Assembly: GCA_027924585.1 (NCBI GenBank)
Contig: BSBM01000606.1
Span: 11,165,501-11,229,500 of the forward strand
Length of the DNA stretch: 64,000 bases
Direction: 5' to 3'
Source: Larix kaempferi
Lineage: Eukaryota > Streptophyta > Pinopsida > Pinales > Pinaceae
The position numbers and the translations under genes were made by a program. Below are positions 11,717 to 23,500 of this stretch, piece by piece (positions within the stretch are counted from its first letter, which is position 1; each line of letters starts with the position of its first letter). Below the pieces are notes generated by a model, which made no database searches, was not told the origin of the DNA, and worked only from the letters and a program-made list of their open reading frames with translations.

Positions 11717-11725
11717 AACTCTCCC

Positions 11726-11744
11726 ATAAGCTAATTTTTTCATT
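11726..11744. repeat. LINE target-site duplication, copy at 5' end
   Basis: Exact copy of the 19-bp sequence at 4487-4505. The element start next to it reads GGGAGAGTTACATGG on the minus strand. Confidence 0.92.
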
Positions 11745-12005
11745 AGAAAGATCCTAGTTTTTATTTAACGGGATGAGAGAGAAAATTTAGATATCTCCCG
11801 TCAAAACATTGTGCGTGAATTATTGAAACCCGCAAAAAAATTGTTTCTCTCTGATTGTGAGTGCCAAATTATCTATTAGTTCATTTTAAATTTAAGGAAA
11901 ACTTTTGAGTGGAAACATGACTGGATATAAATCTCGCTCCTATGATTGTACATATAGTTCATCCTAAAGTATTAAAAATAGTTTCCTGTCATTAGGAGTG
12001 GGCTT
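11745..12005. repeat. Segment S, copy 1, second piece
   Basis: It aligns with 45415-45610: 'gatcctagtttttatttaac' against 'gatcctaaatttttatttga', then 'aacttttgagtgg' and 'ttggatata' blocks. The match stops near 12000, where the Gypsy element begins, and resumes near 24370. Confidence 0.7.
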
Positions 12006-13308
12006 ACCAGCTAACAATGACCTCCTTGTCCAAACCAACAAGAAGTAAACATGTTACCTATACTAAAACTGTGAACCCGAAATGAATACTAATGAACGAG
12101 TACTAGTTATATACAAAAGAGGAATGCAACAAGAAATAATTATCTATGTTACCTGGGTTGGAGGACGACGAAGTAGGGTCATTTTTCATACTCCATAAAC
12201 TCTAAGCATAACCAATCTAGAAATAGGAAGCTATCCAAATACCAATGCAGAGTCTCTTTTGAAACATATATACGCACATCAATACTACTTGACACCCATA
12301 ATACATAAGAAACCAAACAAAGAGTTAAAATTTTTAATGTAAACCTTGTAAGAGAAGGTTTCGAGCTTCCATATGCCTCAAGGAGGAGGCAGAGCCTCGC
12401 TCACAAAGGAAAAATCAACAAAAGGAATGGAATCCCCTCGAAGACGCTCACATCTGTTGTCTATTTGAGGCTTACTACAACCCATTAAATGAACAGACTG
12501 TGCATGTACAGTTGGAGGCAAAGGAGTATGCACTCCCACCTCTCGGCCCAGGTGCCAACCAATATAATGTTACAAGCATTATTACAATAGGTGCACGAAG
12601 GATTATTAAAAGGAAACCCACTTATCATAGTTAAGTGTTGTGAAACAATATTAAAACAAGATGTTCAACATAGCCTGTTAAGTCAATCCTGCAGTAGGGA
12701 AGAGTAAACCAACCTCCGTTCTCTCATTTTATTTATTATGAAGCTCCTTCATGACCTGTGTATGGATAAGATAAGTTAGATAGATGCTAGTGATCATGAC
12801 ACACCGTTGTAGGCCAATCCTTCCTAGTCCAAAATGATTAAGTATGTTGGATACATAAAGACAAGCTACCTAAACTATGGTTTAGTCATAGTTTAATAAA
12901 AGATATTTAACATAGAGATTTATGTTAATTATGGACCTTAAAGGAAGGAACCAATTTCTATGTAGTTATTAAATGAACTTCTTGTTAATAACAACTATTA
13001 AACAGAGAGCTAATATGAGACACAAACACAATAGTAAAGCTCAATAAAAATAAAGTCAAAGACTATGAAATATGACAAATGTCTTGACTACAAGAAAATA
13101 TAAATGATAATCTGAACACAAGGTTGTTACATTATGTTGGGAGTGTTGATGTAGACATATAAATGAAAACAAATGAGTTCATTATGTTTCACATTTAAAT
13201 TCTCACTGTTGCATAAATATATAAACGATATTATTAGTTATATTTGATCCATCGCGAAGCGACGATAACTCTTATAAAAAAAATTGTGGAGAATTTTGGG
13301 ACATTACA
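12006..13308 (+). mobile_element. Gypsy A 5' LTR, truncated
   Basis: It ends in GGGACATTACA, mirror of the TGTAATATCCC that opens the 3' LTR, and is followed two bases later by a primer-binding site. Its middle matches 22803-23440 in the 3' LTR. The expected TGTAATATCCC start is not present near 12000, so the left part is lost. Confidence 0.65.
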
Positions 13309-13563
13309 ATTGGTCTCAAAGCATAGTTTCAATACTTTGTAGCCTTATGGGCTTGTCTAATGAGTTGTTATAATAAAAAAATAATAGTTAAATTATTATT
13401 ATTAGTTATATTTGATCCATCGCGAAGCGACGATAACTCTTATAAAAAAAATTGTGGAGAATTTTGGGACATTACAATTGGTCTCAAAGCATAGTTTCAA
13501 TACTTTGTAGCCTTATGGGCTTGTCTAATGAGTTGTTATAATAAAAAAATAATAGTTAAATTA
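13228..13563. repeat. 168-bp tandem duplication over LTR/PBS junction
   Basis: Units 13228-13395 and 13396-13563 are virtually identical ('tttgatccatcgcgaagcga' in both). Each contains the LTR end GGGACATTACA plus the primer site, so the element carries two LTR ends and two primer sites in a row. Confidence 0.9.
13311..13323 (+). other. Primer-binding site, Gypsy A
   Basis: tggtctcaaagca lies two bases after the LTR end and is a decayed form of the initiator-Met-tRNA site tggtatcagagca. A second copy lies 168 bp downstream because of the tandem duplication. Confidence 0.7.
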
Positions 13564-14265
13564 TTTTCTGCATAACAGAAGTCAGAATCAAAAGATAAAT
13601 GACACTACCATGCAAACACAACCAGATTTACTAAACGAATTCGGAACTCATAATTCCGTGTCTTCTCAACTATTCAATTTGACTATATATACAAGTAGAA
13701 ATAGAACATAATTTGAGAGGGATTGGGAGGACTTAGCTCAACAGGAAGAACTTATAGGTCATATCATAAATCTGAGACAACAAAATTAGATTTTTGGCAA
13801 ACGTGAGTGTTAATAGAGCCTCTAGTAATATAGGAACCTTAACTCACCTCAACCATAGGAAAAGGGGATATATGTTGAGTTAAATAGTGATAGAAGGAAT
13901 GTTACATCTTCAAAATTAATTAAAAATATACAAAGCTTAAATGTAGAATTGGGAAGCTATAAGGATGATAACTTGAGGGATATACAGGGACAACATGAAA
14001 TGAATGCCATTTTATTACAGATAGTAATAGTAATAAAACAAAACTAGCTACCCGTTCATGAGTATAGTAATCTAATAAAAGGGTCTAATCATGAAAAAAG
14101 GGTTAGAAGTCAAGAAATTGAGAAAGAGGCAGAATATATGTCAGATTCTAGCTCATCTTTAGACAAGAAACACTATTACAGTGATAGCACTTCAAATACC
14201 TCCTTATCCTCTCTCCTAGGAAGAAATTTAAAAGTTCTAACAAGGAAAGATTGCAAGGAGACTTC
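13564..14265 (+). other. Gypsy A leader, no gene recognised
   Basis: Between primer site and gag. AT-rich and interrupted in all plus frames. It may include the eroded gag N-terminus, but no motif is visible. Confidence 0.4.
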
Positions 14266-15050
14266 ATGAAAATCAAAGCTCCTACCTTTGATGGTGATTT
14301 ACACTAAGGTGAAAGGGAAGAAGAGTGGTTGTTAGGAACAACTAAGTATTTTAAAGTATATGACTATACTAGTAGTTTGAAGGCTCGCTTGGCCATTTAT
14401 AATTTAAATGGAAAGGTTGCTAGGTGGTGGCAGGATCTAAATATCACTAAAACTTTGAAAGAAGAAAAGTTGCATGGGGAAGTTTCAAAAAGATGTTTCA
14501 AGAGAAGTATAAGTCTGACCGTTTATTTGACCAAAAGATAAAATAATTTCATGAATTAAAAAATAGGCTATATGACTATGGATGGTTTGGTTAATAGATT
14601 GCTAGAATTGCTCCAATATGTTCTTTATATTAGGGACGAGAAGGTTAAAATCCAATATTTTTTGAGCTATATTCCACCTCACTTTGGAGATAAAAATAAA
14701 TTTGATGCACCAAAAAATCTAGATGAAGCTTTGTACAAGGCCAGACTTGGTCATGAACAAAACCAACGTAGATCTGAAAATTTGAACAAGAGCAAAAAAA
14801 AGCCAAAAATAATTTCACACGGTAGAAGGAAAGGTTTTAAGCCCCCTCCTTACCGAATATACAATAATAATTTTCCAAACAGAAGAAATTTTTCTAAAAA
14901 AAAAAATACAATCAAATCTACCAACCCAAAGTGGAAACAAACCAACTACCTATGTTGGAAACAAGTTTACAACGACAATGGTAAAGTGTTGGGAATGTCA
15001 AGGCCAACATTTTTACAAAGATTTCCCACAAAAAAGTCAATTTTTTTAAA
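14266..15050 (+). pseudogene. Gypsy A gag
   Basis: Translation from the ATG at 14266 begins MKIKAPTFDGD and continues with WLLGTTKYFKVYDYTSSLKA and YNLNGKVARWWQDL, typical of the Retrotrans_gag family of plant Gypsy elements. A second open part at 14572-15054 gives DEKVKIQYFLSYIPP and a basic, asparagine-rich tail. A decayed zinc knuckle (CWECQGQHFYKD) lies in another frame near 14990. Gag forms the particle and packages element RNA. A stop early in the frame and several shifts make it non-functional. Start choice is by similarity of the opening motif. Confidence 0.75.
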
Positions 15051-16164
15051 ATAATATGAAAAAGGATGTGATGGTTAAAGATGTTACAAGGACACCAATA
15101 ATTTGTGGCACATTGGAAGACATGCAATCTGATCATCAATCTAGAATGACTGAAACTGTTCAGGTAAAATCTTAACACAACCAGTTCCTATTTTGATAGA
15201 TTTAGGAGCTTATTGTAGTTATGTATCCCCTAAAATTATGGATGGTTGTAAATTAAATAATACAAAAAACCAGTAAACCTTGGCTGGTACAACTAAGAAC
15301 GAGTGCAAAACGAAAAAAATTCTACCTAAGCGAGAATTAGTTTTTTCCATATAGCTTCTGTTGGGATCAATGTGGATTTCAAAACATCCATACCACATGA
15401 GCACACCATAACTAGTTGAGTTAAAATTCTAGCTCGAGGAGATGATTGAAAAATGATACATAAGACCCAGTGTATCCCCTTGAGGAGCACCAATCATGTT
15501 TGTAAAAAAAAAGAATGGCGCAATGCACATGTGCATTGATTACCGACAATTAAACAAGTTGAAAATTAAAAAAAATAAGTATCCACTCCGCATAATAGAT
15601 GTTATGTTTGATCAAGTGGGGGGGACAAAAATATTTTCTAAGATTGACTTCAGATTCGGATATCATCAAGTAAGAATTCAAGAGGAAGACATAAGAAAAA
15701 AAGCCTATAGAACTAGATATGGTCACTACGAGTTTGTAGTGATTCCATTTGTCTTAACTAATGTTCCTGCTACCTTCATGTGTATGATGAATAGTATTTT
15801 CGACAAACAGTTAAATTAATTTGTATTAGTATTTATTAACGACATACTCATTTATTCTAAAAATGACGAGGACCATAATGAACATCTGAGAATTGTTCTA
15901 CAAGTGTTATGAGAACAACAGCTTTATGCTAAGTTTAGTAAATGTGATTTTTATAAGAAACAAATTCAATATTTAGGGCATATAATATTAGAAGAGGGCA
16001 TTGATGTAGATATGGAAAATATCAAAGCAACCATGGAGCATCCTACTCCTACAAACGTGTAAGATATCCGATCATTCATGGGTCTACCAGGGTATTATCG
16101 AAATTTCATTGAAAAATTTAGGATAACTTATCATATGACGTCTTTATAAAAAAATATTTGAAAT
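15051..16164 (+). pseudogene. Gypsy A protease remnant and reverse transcriptase
   Basis: A protease remnant (ILIDLGAYCSYVSP near 15195-15235) is followed by RT. The best open part, 15496-15819, reads [40 protein letters not shown] and [20 protein letters not shown]. The polymerase box at about 15830 reads [10 protein letters not shown], where FVDDILIYS is normal, so one catalytic aspartate is lost. The domain runs to FMGLPGYYRNFIENF near 16120 and is then cut by the hAT-like insertion. RT copies the element RNA; this copy cannot. Confidence 0.85.
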
Positions 16165-16172
16165 GTGTTTGG
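16165..16172. repeat. 8-bp target duplication of hAT-like element, left
   Basis: GTGTTTGG here and at 18770-18777. An 8-bp duplication is the hallmark of hAT transposons. Joining the flanks restores continuous coding sequence of the Gypsy RT/RNase H junction (VWIEKCE follows). Confidence 0.75.
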
Positions 16173-18769
16173 CATGGATAGTTTTAGGGGCTATATTAAG
16201 GGGGTTACAAAAATTTAGTGGGCTATTTTCTTATATGGAAAGGGTTTTTTCAGTTAAAATATATTTGCCCAATATTTATTAGAAAAAAAAAATCCAAAAT
16301 GAATAGCCTCCCGTATATTAACGAGAAAAATGAAAAAAACTATTTTCGCCCTAGAAAAATCTCTAGGGCAAAATATCTCTGTTGCCCCCAATTTCTAGAT
16401 AAATTCTAGTGAAATCATTTCTTCACCCCCAATTTTCAATAATGGAGGATCCCAAGGGTTATTTCGCCCTCCATTTTCCCTATAATTTAGGCATATGGTT
16501 GCATTGGCCTGTAGTTTTAGTCAATTTCATGTGATACATTCATTGAGCCATCGATTTCCAGTATTGGAGGGAAAATCAGGGGCTATTTTGTATTATATAA
16601 AGGCTATGGTGATTCATGGTTCACCCACATCGGGTTGTGCTTGGAGGGTGAAGTTTCTGGTTGATGTGATTCCACTTTGCATTCTTAGTTTTCTCGACAT
16701 TTTAATCTTTGCATAACATCTCCATTGTCAAAATCTCGGGTCTGGAAGGGGCATGCCACACATGCAATTTATGAGAGATTAAAAACTTATATCATGCTTT
16801 TTATCCAATAATTAACGTGATATGATTTTTATCATGCTTTTTATGCTTTTTATCCACACTTACAATAGATTATTATGTTGTAAATTTACCCTTTATCATG
16901 CTTTTTATCATGGATTATTTTTTAGGCATGTCGAATTCTAGGGCACTCTTGATTCTTAGGTCTCATTTGGTGTTATTAGGGTTTTATTCCATCCTAGGAG
17001 TATTGGTTTTGTGAAAGTGTTATAGAGCTCAAAAGATATGATTTATTTTATGCCTTGTAATGTTTAAAATATCGAGTGGCATTTATATGTTGTTAGGATG
17101 CTACTTTTGATGGAGAGATGCCACATGGTTTTTATATATTCAAATTGAATTTGACCTAGTTGTTTAAAATGTACTTTTATTAGGATCTTTCTATGCAATT
17201 ATTATTAGATCTAAGGCGTTAATGAGAGTGTATATGTTCATATTTTATGTCTGTTATTGTTGATGGTTGGGATGTTTGTAATTTAAATGAATGCACACTG
17301 ATTATAACGGTGAGGCTATAGTGGAATGGTCATTATTTTGGTTGTCTTCTTCTAGAGTTGTCCAAAGCGTTATGGTAAATTATTTTATTTGTATTGAGAA
17401 GCTCGCGACTGGTAGATTTTTTTATTCGTATTGCCAAGTTCATCAATTTTATTTGTGACCTAAATTTGTTTGATTCGATACTTGTTTTTCGATGTTTTAT
17501 TTTTTGTAAGGGTCATTTAGAAGTAAATTTTTTTTTTGTGATTTGTTTTGATGTGTAGTTGTTATCATAATCCAGAAATGGATCTAGTTATGTATGATAA
17601 ACATATGATTTAGTTCGAACATGATACTTCATTTCCATCATGATTGTATATAATATGTACAGGGCATGTTTGACCTGAGATGTAGACATTATGCTATTAG
17701 ACATCTAGTCTTTTGCATTCAATGAGGGTGCTAAAACAATTTAGCAAATTTTGCATGCTTTCAAAAATTTCAAGGGCATGGATACAAACACCTCCTCCGT
17801 TTATCTAAGAAAAAGTAGTCTTTAATAGAGTAGTTCTAATAATATGCATGATTGTGCATTAATGTGCTTTCTATTCTTGTTAGTGTATGTTATTATTTCT
17901 AATAACCATTGCAAGTTTCTAACTAACTCTAAAAATTCTAAATCAAATGAAATTATTCATATTTTGATTGTCAACAAAAGAAAGGAAAAAGTGGCATTTG
18001 TATCTATAAACATATAAGAAGGTTATTGTTTTTCTTAGAGGGTAGCTTAAAAATTAGAGATTTGGAAAATAAGCTAATTGGAAATTCATACACTATAATA
18101 ATATTGTGGGTCTCGATAATACTCCGCATTGTAATAATGGTTCATGGGTGCAATAATCGCTCCACAATGTAAAGTGTTCAATTCTATAAGTTTGTCAGTA
18201 TGTCAATATTTGGGTCCCCACATGTCCCTTGGACAATTAAGGGACAGGATAAAAACTTGAGTTGCCACTTTCCCTTAATCTAGTTAGTGTAGTTGTGTTT
18301 CACCAACACCTCCAATTGTGAGTGACCTAATATTGCTTGTGAAATGTATACATAAATCCCTCCTCTCCTCATTGATACATTTGTTCATTTGAGGGTCTAG
18401 GAGTCGAGCTCTAGTATATGCTCTTCTATTGCACTACCTTAGTAATCTGCAAAATCAAAATCTAAGCATTCCTAGCAAAAGATTCACCAAGATGTTAAAA
18501 GGTTTTATAATTTGATGAAAGATTCACCAAGTTTTTACAATATTTTATAATTCAATGAAATATTTGCCAAGATTTTACAATATATTATAATTTAGTGAAA
18601 TATTCGCCACGATTTTACAAGATTCTATAATAGAATAAAATATTAGCCAAAAATTATATATACATATTATATTATTGATAAAACAACCCTCAAAGTTTCC
18701 TATATATTTGGGAGATTAGCCCATTTATTATACATTTAAATTTTGGGGGTGTTCTTAAAATTATCCCTA
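16173..18769. mobile_element. Non-autonomous hAT-like DNA transposon, 2.6 kb
   Basis: The insert starts CATGGATAGTTTTAGGGG, and its other end, read in reverse, starts TAGGGATAATTTTAAG. These are imperfect terminal inverted repeats of the CA/TA-GGGATG style common in hAT elements. It is flanked by an exact 8-bp duplication. The interior is AT-rich and I recognise no transposase; the longest open stretch (16495-16716) has no familiar motif. It therefore depends on an enzyme supplied elsewhere, or has lost its own. A different superfamily with 8-bp duplications is a weaker alternative. Confidence 0.7.
18480..18655. repeat. Short tandem repeat inside hAT-like element
   Basis: Four degenerate units of about 40-43 bp with the core 'gattcaccaagatttta' followed by 'ttataatttgatgaaa'. 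Subterminal repeats of this kind are often transposase-binding regions in hAT elements; that role is inferred. Confidence 0.6.
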
Positions 18770-18777
18770 GTGTTTGG
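18770..18777. repeat. 8-bp target duplication of hAT-like element, right
   Basis: GTGTTTGG, identical to 16165-16172. Confidence 0.75.
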
Positions 18778-20710
18778 ATAGAAAAATGTGAAATAAGTTT
18801 TTATCAACTAAAACATGTATTGAAAACTACACCTATTTTGAAGATAGTTGATCCATATGGGGAATTCGTTGTTTGTACGGATGCTTGTAAAGAAGGACTA
18901 GGTGGAGTTCTCATGCAAAATGGATATGTTATTTCCTATGAATCTCAGAAACTTAAAGAAAATGAAATAAATTATTCTCTGCACAAGTTAGAGTTGGAGT
19001 CCATCATCCACACCTTGAAAATGTGGAGGCATTATTTGATGGGAAAAATATTCACATTTAAACGAGACAATTTGGGATTAAAATACATTTTTGAAGAGCC
19101 AAATTTTAATGCTAGGCACGCTAGGTGGCTAGATTTTCTAAGTGAGTATAATTTTGAGTTCAAGCACATCAAATGAAAATAAAATAAAGTAGTTGATGCT
19201 CTAAGTTGAAGAATACATGCGTTGTATGGGGTAATAGTTAGACAAGTTAATTTTGATTTGTATAGCAGAATTATGATAACCACTAAACGTGATGAATTTT
19301 AAATTGAAATCAAGAAGAAAATTCAAGAAAATAAATTGGGACAACAACAAGAAAATTATAAAATTGATAAAACAAGATTATTGTGGTACAAAAATAGATT
19401 ATATCTACCTGAAACAACAAAAACCAGGTTTGAAACTTTAAAGGAATTTCATAAACCACCCTATTCCGGGAATCATGGTTAACAAAAGATGATTTATGCT
19501 ATAAATAAACATTATTACTAGCCTAATTTAAGATAGTCATAGCCCTTTTTATTCCAAAATTCCAAGAATGTCATATTGTTAATACTTAACCCCAACACCG
19601 AGATGGACTATTACAGCCATTGCCCATTTCATAATGGAAGTGGGAAGTGATAAGTATGGATTTCATCACTGGTTTTCCGAAAAGAAAATAACAAAATGAT
19701 ATTATCCTAGTAGTAGTGGACGGAATTTCTAAGGCTGCACATTGAATTCTTCTGAAATCCACCTATAAACAAATACACATAGTAAATATTTTCTTAAAAT
19801 AATTTTTCAGATTACATGGTATACCGAAAACCATTATATCATACAGGGATACAAAGTTCACGGGGAATTTTTGGAAGGCCTTATATTCTGGTCTAAATTG
19901 AATTTCAATAAAGCCTACCACCCACAGGCAAATGCACAAATAGAATTCACCAATGAGATATTAGAAGACATGCTCAATATGTATGTCATGCATAATCCAT
20001 CTCATTAGGAGGATTATATACATCTAGCAGATTTTTCATATAATAATGGTTATCATAAATCTACTAAAATGACCCCATTTGAAGTACTATATGGCAGAAA
20101 ATGTAGAACACCTGGAAATTTGAATAGTCTAGTTGATAGAATGATGTTAGGAGTAGATTTGTTAAAAGATCTAGAGCATATAGTAAACAAGGTGCAACAA
20201 CATTTCAAAGGAGCACAAGATAGGCACAAATGCTATGCTGATAAAAACAGATGAGATAAAGAGTATCAGTAAAGCATGTATATCTAAAAGTAAAAGAAAA
20301 GTTGAGTTCTTTATGTTTGGGAAAATGCAGGAAATTAGCTTCGAGATATTGCATGCCATTTGAAACACTGGCTAGAAAAGGCATGGTGGCATTTGAACTT
20401 CCTTTTCCTGCTTATGCTAAAGTCCACAATGTTGTTCATGTTTCATTACTTAAAAAGTACGTGTATGATTATAAACATGTTGTTGATTGAAATCTATTGT
20501 AAATAGAACGAGAAGGAGAGCTCATGCCAGAACCCCTTCATATTCTAACCCCTTCATATTCTAGACAAGAGATAAATGTAACTCTAGAAGAGGGCTATTG
20601 TCCAATTGAAAATACAATGGAAACATTACTGTCCTAAAGAGGCCACATGGGAAAGAAAAGATTCTGTGAGAGAGGCATATCCCTTTTTGTTTCAAAATTT
20701 ACAATAAAAG
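18778..20710 (+). pseudogene. Gypsy A RNase H, integrase, chromodomain-like end
   Basis: RNase H is largely open at 18820-19176: CTDACKEGLGGVLMQNGYVI, YSLHKLELESIIHTLKMWRH, and the FEEPNFNARHARWLDFLSEY tail. Integrase is heavily broken from about 19430 (the H2C2 part near 19450-19610, and a catalytic core recognisable near 19820-20260). The C-terminal part at 20302-20490 gives ELPFPAYAKVHNVVHVSLLK, normal for this family. Near 20600-20700 one frame reads QWKHYCPKEATWE and YPFLFQ, a chromodomain-like motif of chromoviruses. Integrase joins element DNA to the genome; the chromodomain is thought to steer insertion to marked chromatin. Confidence 0.8.
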
Positions 20711-20739
20711 TACTAACACCGAGACGATGTAATATCCCA

Positions 20740-20750
20740 AGGGAGGGGGA
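20740..20750 (+). other. Polypurine tract, Gypsy A
   Basis: AGGGAGGGGGA directly before the 3' LTR start TGTAATATCCC. It primes second-strand synthesis. An extra copy of the LTR start (TGTAATATCCC) lies just upstream at about 20728. Confidence 0.8.
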
Positions 20751-23500
20751 TGTAATATCCCAAGCTTTGTACCCCTTGCAAATAAAGTTTTAAAGACTTA
20801 GTATGTTTTGAATTGATGTTGAGTCTTGTGACTTTGGAGCATCAAGTATATTGTTATTTAAATTTTTTGATTTGATGTTGAATCGGCGACTTTGGAACAT
20901 CAAGTATGTTGAGGATAAACATGTTTTGATTTGATGTTGAGTTGAGAAACTCTAGAGCATCAAAGTATAGTAAATAAAATTGATATCTTACTTTATGCTT
21001 CTAACATCTTGAGGGACAACCACTTAAAAGAGGGACCAAGCACACTAGGAGGTGACCTTTTAATTAATACATAAAAGAGATAGTGATGCATTAAGAAGGA
21101 AAAATACTAATTAATAAATTAGAAATAAAATGGAATTGAGAAAAGGGAAGGATAACTACTTCTTGAATATAAAGAATATATAAAAGAAAGAGAAAAAGAG
21201 GAAAGAAGATGTACCTTTTTCCTAATGAAAATAGAGAGAGAACATTACAGGAGTAATGTTTCCTAGTTCACCAGAGGATTTAGTTGTAAATCCTTAAGCG
21301 CTCAATAATCATCAAAATAATATGGTTATCCCTCAAAGGGATGTGGTAGAGGGGGGAATTATTACAGTGTTTACACAGAGCTCGTAAAAAAACCTTGTGA
21401 TTACTCTACAATAGTAAAAATATAAAGAACAAACTCTTTGGTTATTCTTTTCTAGTGTGTTTGGTCTCGCTCAAGGGTGTCCTATGGAATGAACAACATA
21501 ATTGTTCAAGGTCTATAGATGGGAGGAAAGTGGAAGTCACCAGAGTAGTTGGAAGCTTTAAATTCAGATAAGTATATCTATCCTTATTATTCATATATTT
21601 TTGTTATTGTGAAATTCATTATAAGATTTCTATAATATTTTCCCTATTAGTTGAAAATACTATTATGGTCTCTTAATGATATTATTTTAACTAAATTCAT
21701 GGAAAGATATGTTCTGAGGGTTAATAGTTTATTGGAAAGAATATTTTCTATATTCAATGTTTATTTACTCTTATTTGTTTATTTTAATTAAAATCTATTT
21801 TGTTCTTTGTCTAGTTAGATTAAGGTATTTATTCTTAAAATCAATGATATTTATCGTTATGATGTTATAATTTGGTTATTTATAGTATTGGTTGAGAATT
21901 AGATCCTAATCTCTATAATATCTCTAATATATATTCTCATAGATAATATTCTTCTCACAGTCATAAAATTATAAATAAGATAGCAGAATTTTCAAATTAT
22001 TCTGATAAATAATAATTGATATTCTTTTATCATGTGTTTTTGTTAAACCCCAGTGAGAAAACTCACTAAATAAATATATTAATGGAAGACGATTCAACCG
22101 AAATCCCGAGTGGAGCTCTTAAACCACTAATATATTAATAATAGTGTAAGCATTTAATTTATATAATATAAAATGTTAAACGTTATAAACAAAGATTAAA
22201 CAGAAGTGAAGTATTTCTTTTGTAACCAAGTATAACAATATTTAAACCAAACAATATCATAAATAAGATAAACGAAAGCATGTTAATAATCTAACCATTG
22301 TTTTGGAGAAAACATTGCTTGGCATAATAAGATAACGCATGAGCAAGGAATCGAAACTCAACCAAGGAAAAACTAAATGATACATAAACAATTAACCAAA
22401 GGAACTATAATTTGCTTGATAAAGAGATTGAGCCTCAAGGACTATCCAATGTGTAATACATGCACACAGATATTTAAGAGATTAAACAAATAGCGATGTA
22501 GATCCTGCAAGTAACGAAGCATATCAAATCAATAAATATAATGGCCAAGGGTTCAAGCCTTTCGGCATACCCACTACACCATACAAATCATAACCAAGCT
22601 TATAAGAATGAATTCGTTAAAATCACGGTTGCAAGTAATGGTTATAAGAAATACACGTCCAATCCCTTAGGGCCGTTCAAACTTCTATCAACTGCTTAAT
22701 AGTTATAAGTAAATATAGATCACAACATAAGAAAGATTCTAAGATCTAGAAGAATTTAAGGTCGAGCCTGTAGAAAACATTATCTATCGAAATATAAAAA
22801 CAAATGCAGAGGCTCGAGGTCAAAGCCTCTAGGTCAAGCTCCGCGATATATAAAATGTATAAGTAAATATATACTCGCTACAATACTACCTGACACCCAT
22901 ACTCCGTAAAAAATCAAGAGTGAAAACTTTCACTGTAAACCTTGTAAGAGAAGGTTCCGTGCTTCCATACGCCTCCAGGCGGAGGAAGAGGCTCACTCAC
23001 AAATGAAAAATGCAAAAAAGAAATGGAATCCCCTTGAATACCCTTCAATATGTTGTTTATTCGAGGCTGACTACAAGCCATTAAATGAACGGACTGTACA
23101 TGTACAAGTGGAGGAAAAGGAGCATGCACTCCCACCTCTCGGCCTAGGTGCCAGCAAATATAATGTTACCAACATTAATGCACTAGGTGCACGATGGATT
23201 ATTAAAAAGGAACCCACTTCTCTATAGTTAAGAGTTGTGAAATGATCTTAAAATAAGATGTTCACCATAGCCTTCTATGTCAAGAATGGGCTAGGAAGGA
23301 GGAAACCAACATCCCTTCTCTCATTTTATTTATTATGAAGCTCCTTTGTGACCTCGGTATGGATAAGATAAGTTAGCTAGATGCTAATAAGCCATGGCAC
23401 AGTCTCGTAGGCCAATCCTTCCTAAGCCAAAAGGATTAAGCCTATAGTATATAAGACAAACTATTTAAACTAATTTCTTATGAAGATTTTAAGGCCCTAA
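20751..23500 (+). mobile_element. Gypsy A 3' LTR, right end uncertain
   Basis: It begins TGTAATATCCC after the polypurine tract. The block 22803-23440 matches the 5' LTR, so the LTR is at least 2.7 kb long. The expected end GGGACATTACA is not visible before segment S resumes near 24370, so the right limit is an estimate. Short ORFs inside are not gene-like. The start also repeats a motif around 20815-20960 ('ttgatgttga' next to 'actttggagcatcaagtat') three times. Confidence 0.6.

Larger units (their letters stand above)
4506..11725 (-). mobile_element. Full-length L1-type LINE with RNase H (LINE A)
   Basis: A 7.2 kb non-LTR retrotransposon on the minus strand, bounded by an exact 19-bp target duplication. 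In transcript order it carries ORF1 (DUF4283-like plus CCHC_4-like zinc knuckle), ORF2 with APE-type endonuclease, reverse transcriptase, zf-RVT and RNase H, an extra coding-like region, and an A-rich 3' end (TTTTTTTTG on the plus strand near 4503). Reverse transcriptase copies its own RNA at a nicked target; endonuclease makes the nick. All reading frames are interrupted, so it is no longer autonomous. Plant L1 elements with a C-terminal RNase H are an established group; the length here is at the long end because of the 3' extension. Confidence 0.93.
12006..23500 (+). mobile_element. Ty3/Gypsy element with chromodomain-like end (Gypsy A)
   Basis: Order on the plus strand: partial 5' LTR, primer-binding site, gag, protease/RT, RNase H, integrase, chromodomain-like C-terminus, polypurine tract and 3' LTR. 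The two LTRs share a ~600-bp block (12243-12850 against 22803-23440), including 'ctcccacctctcggcc' and 'gtaaaccttgtaagagaagg'. The coding part has many stops and frameshifts and is split by a hAT-like element. It interrupts segment S. The outer limits are uncertain: the 5' LTR seems truncated and the 3' LTR end is not clear. The C-terminal motif and TG...CA termini fit a chromovirus-type lineage. Confidence 0.8.
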
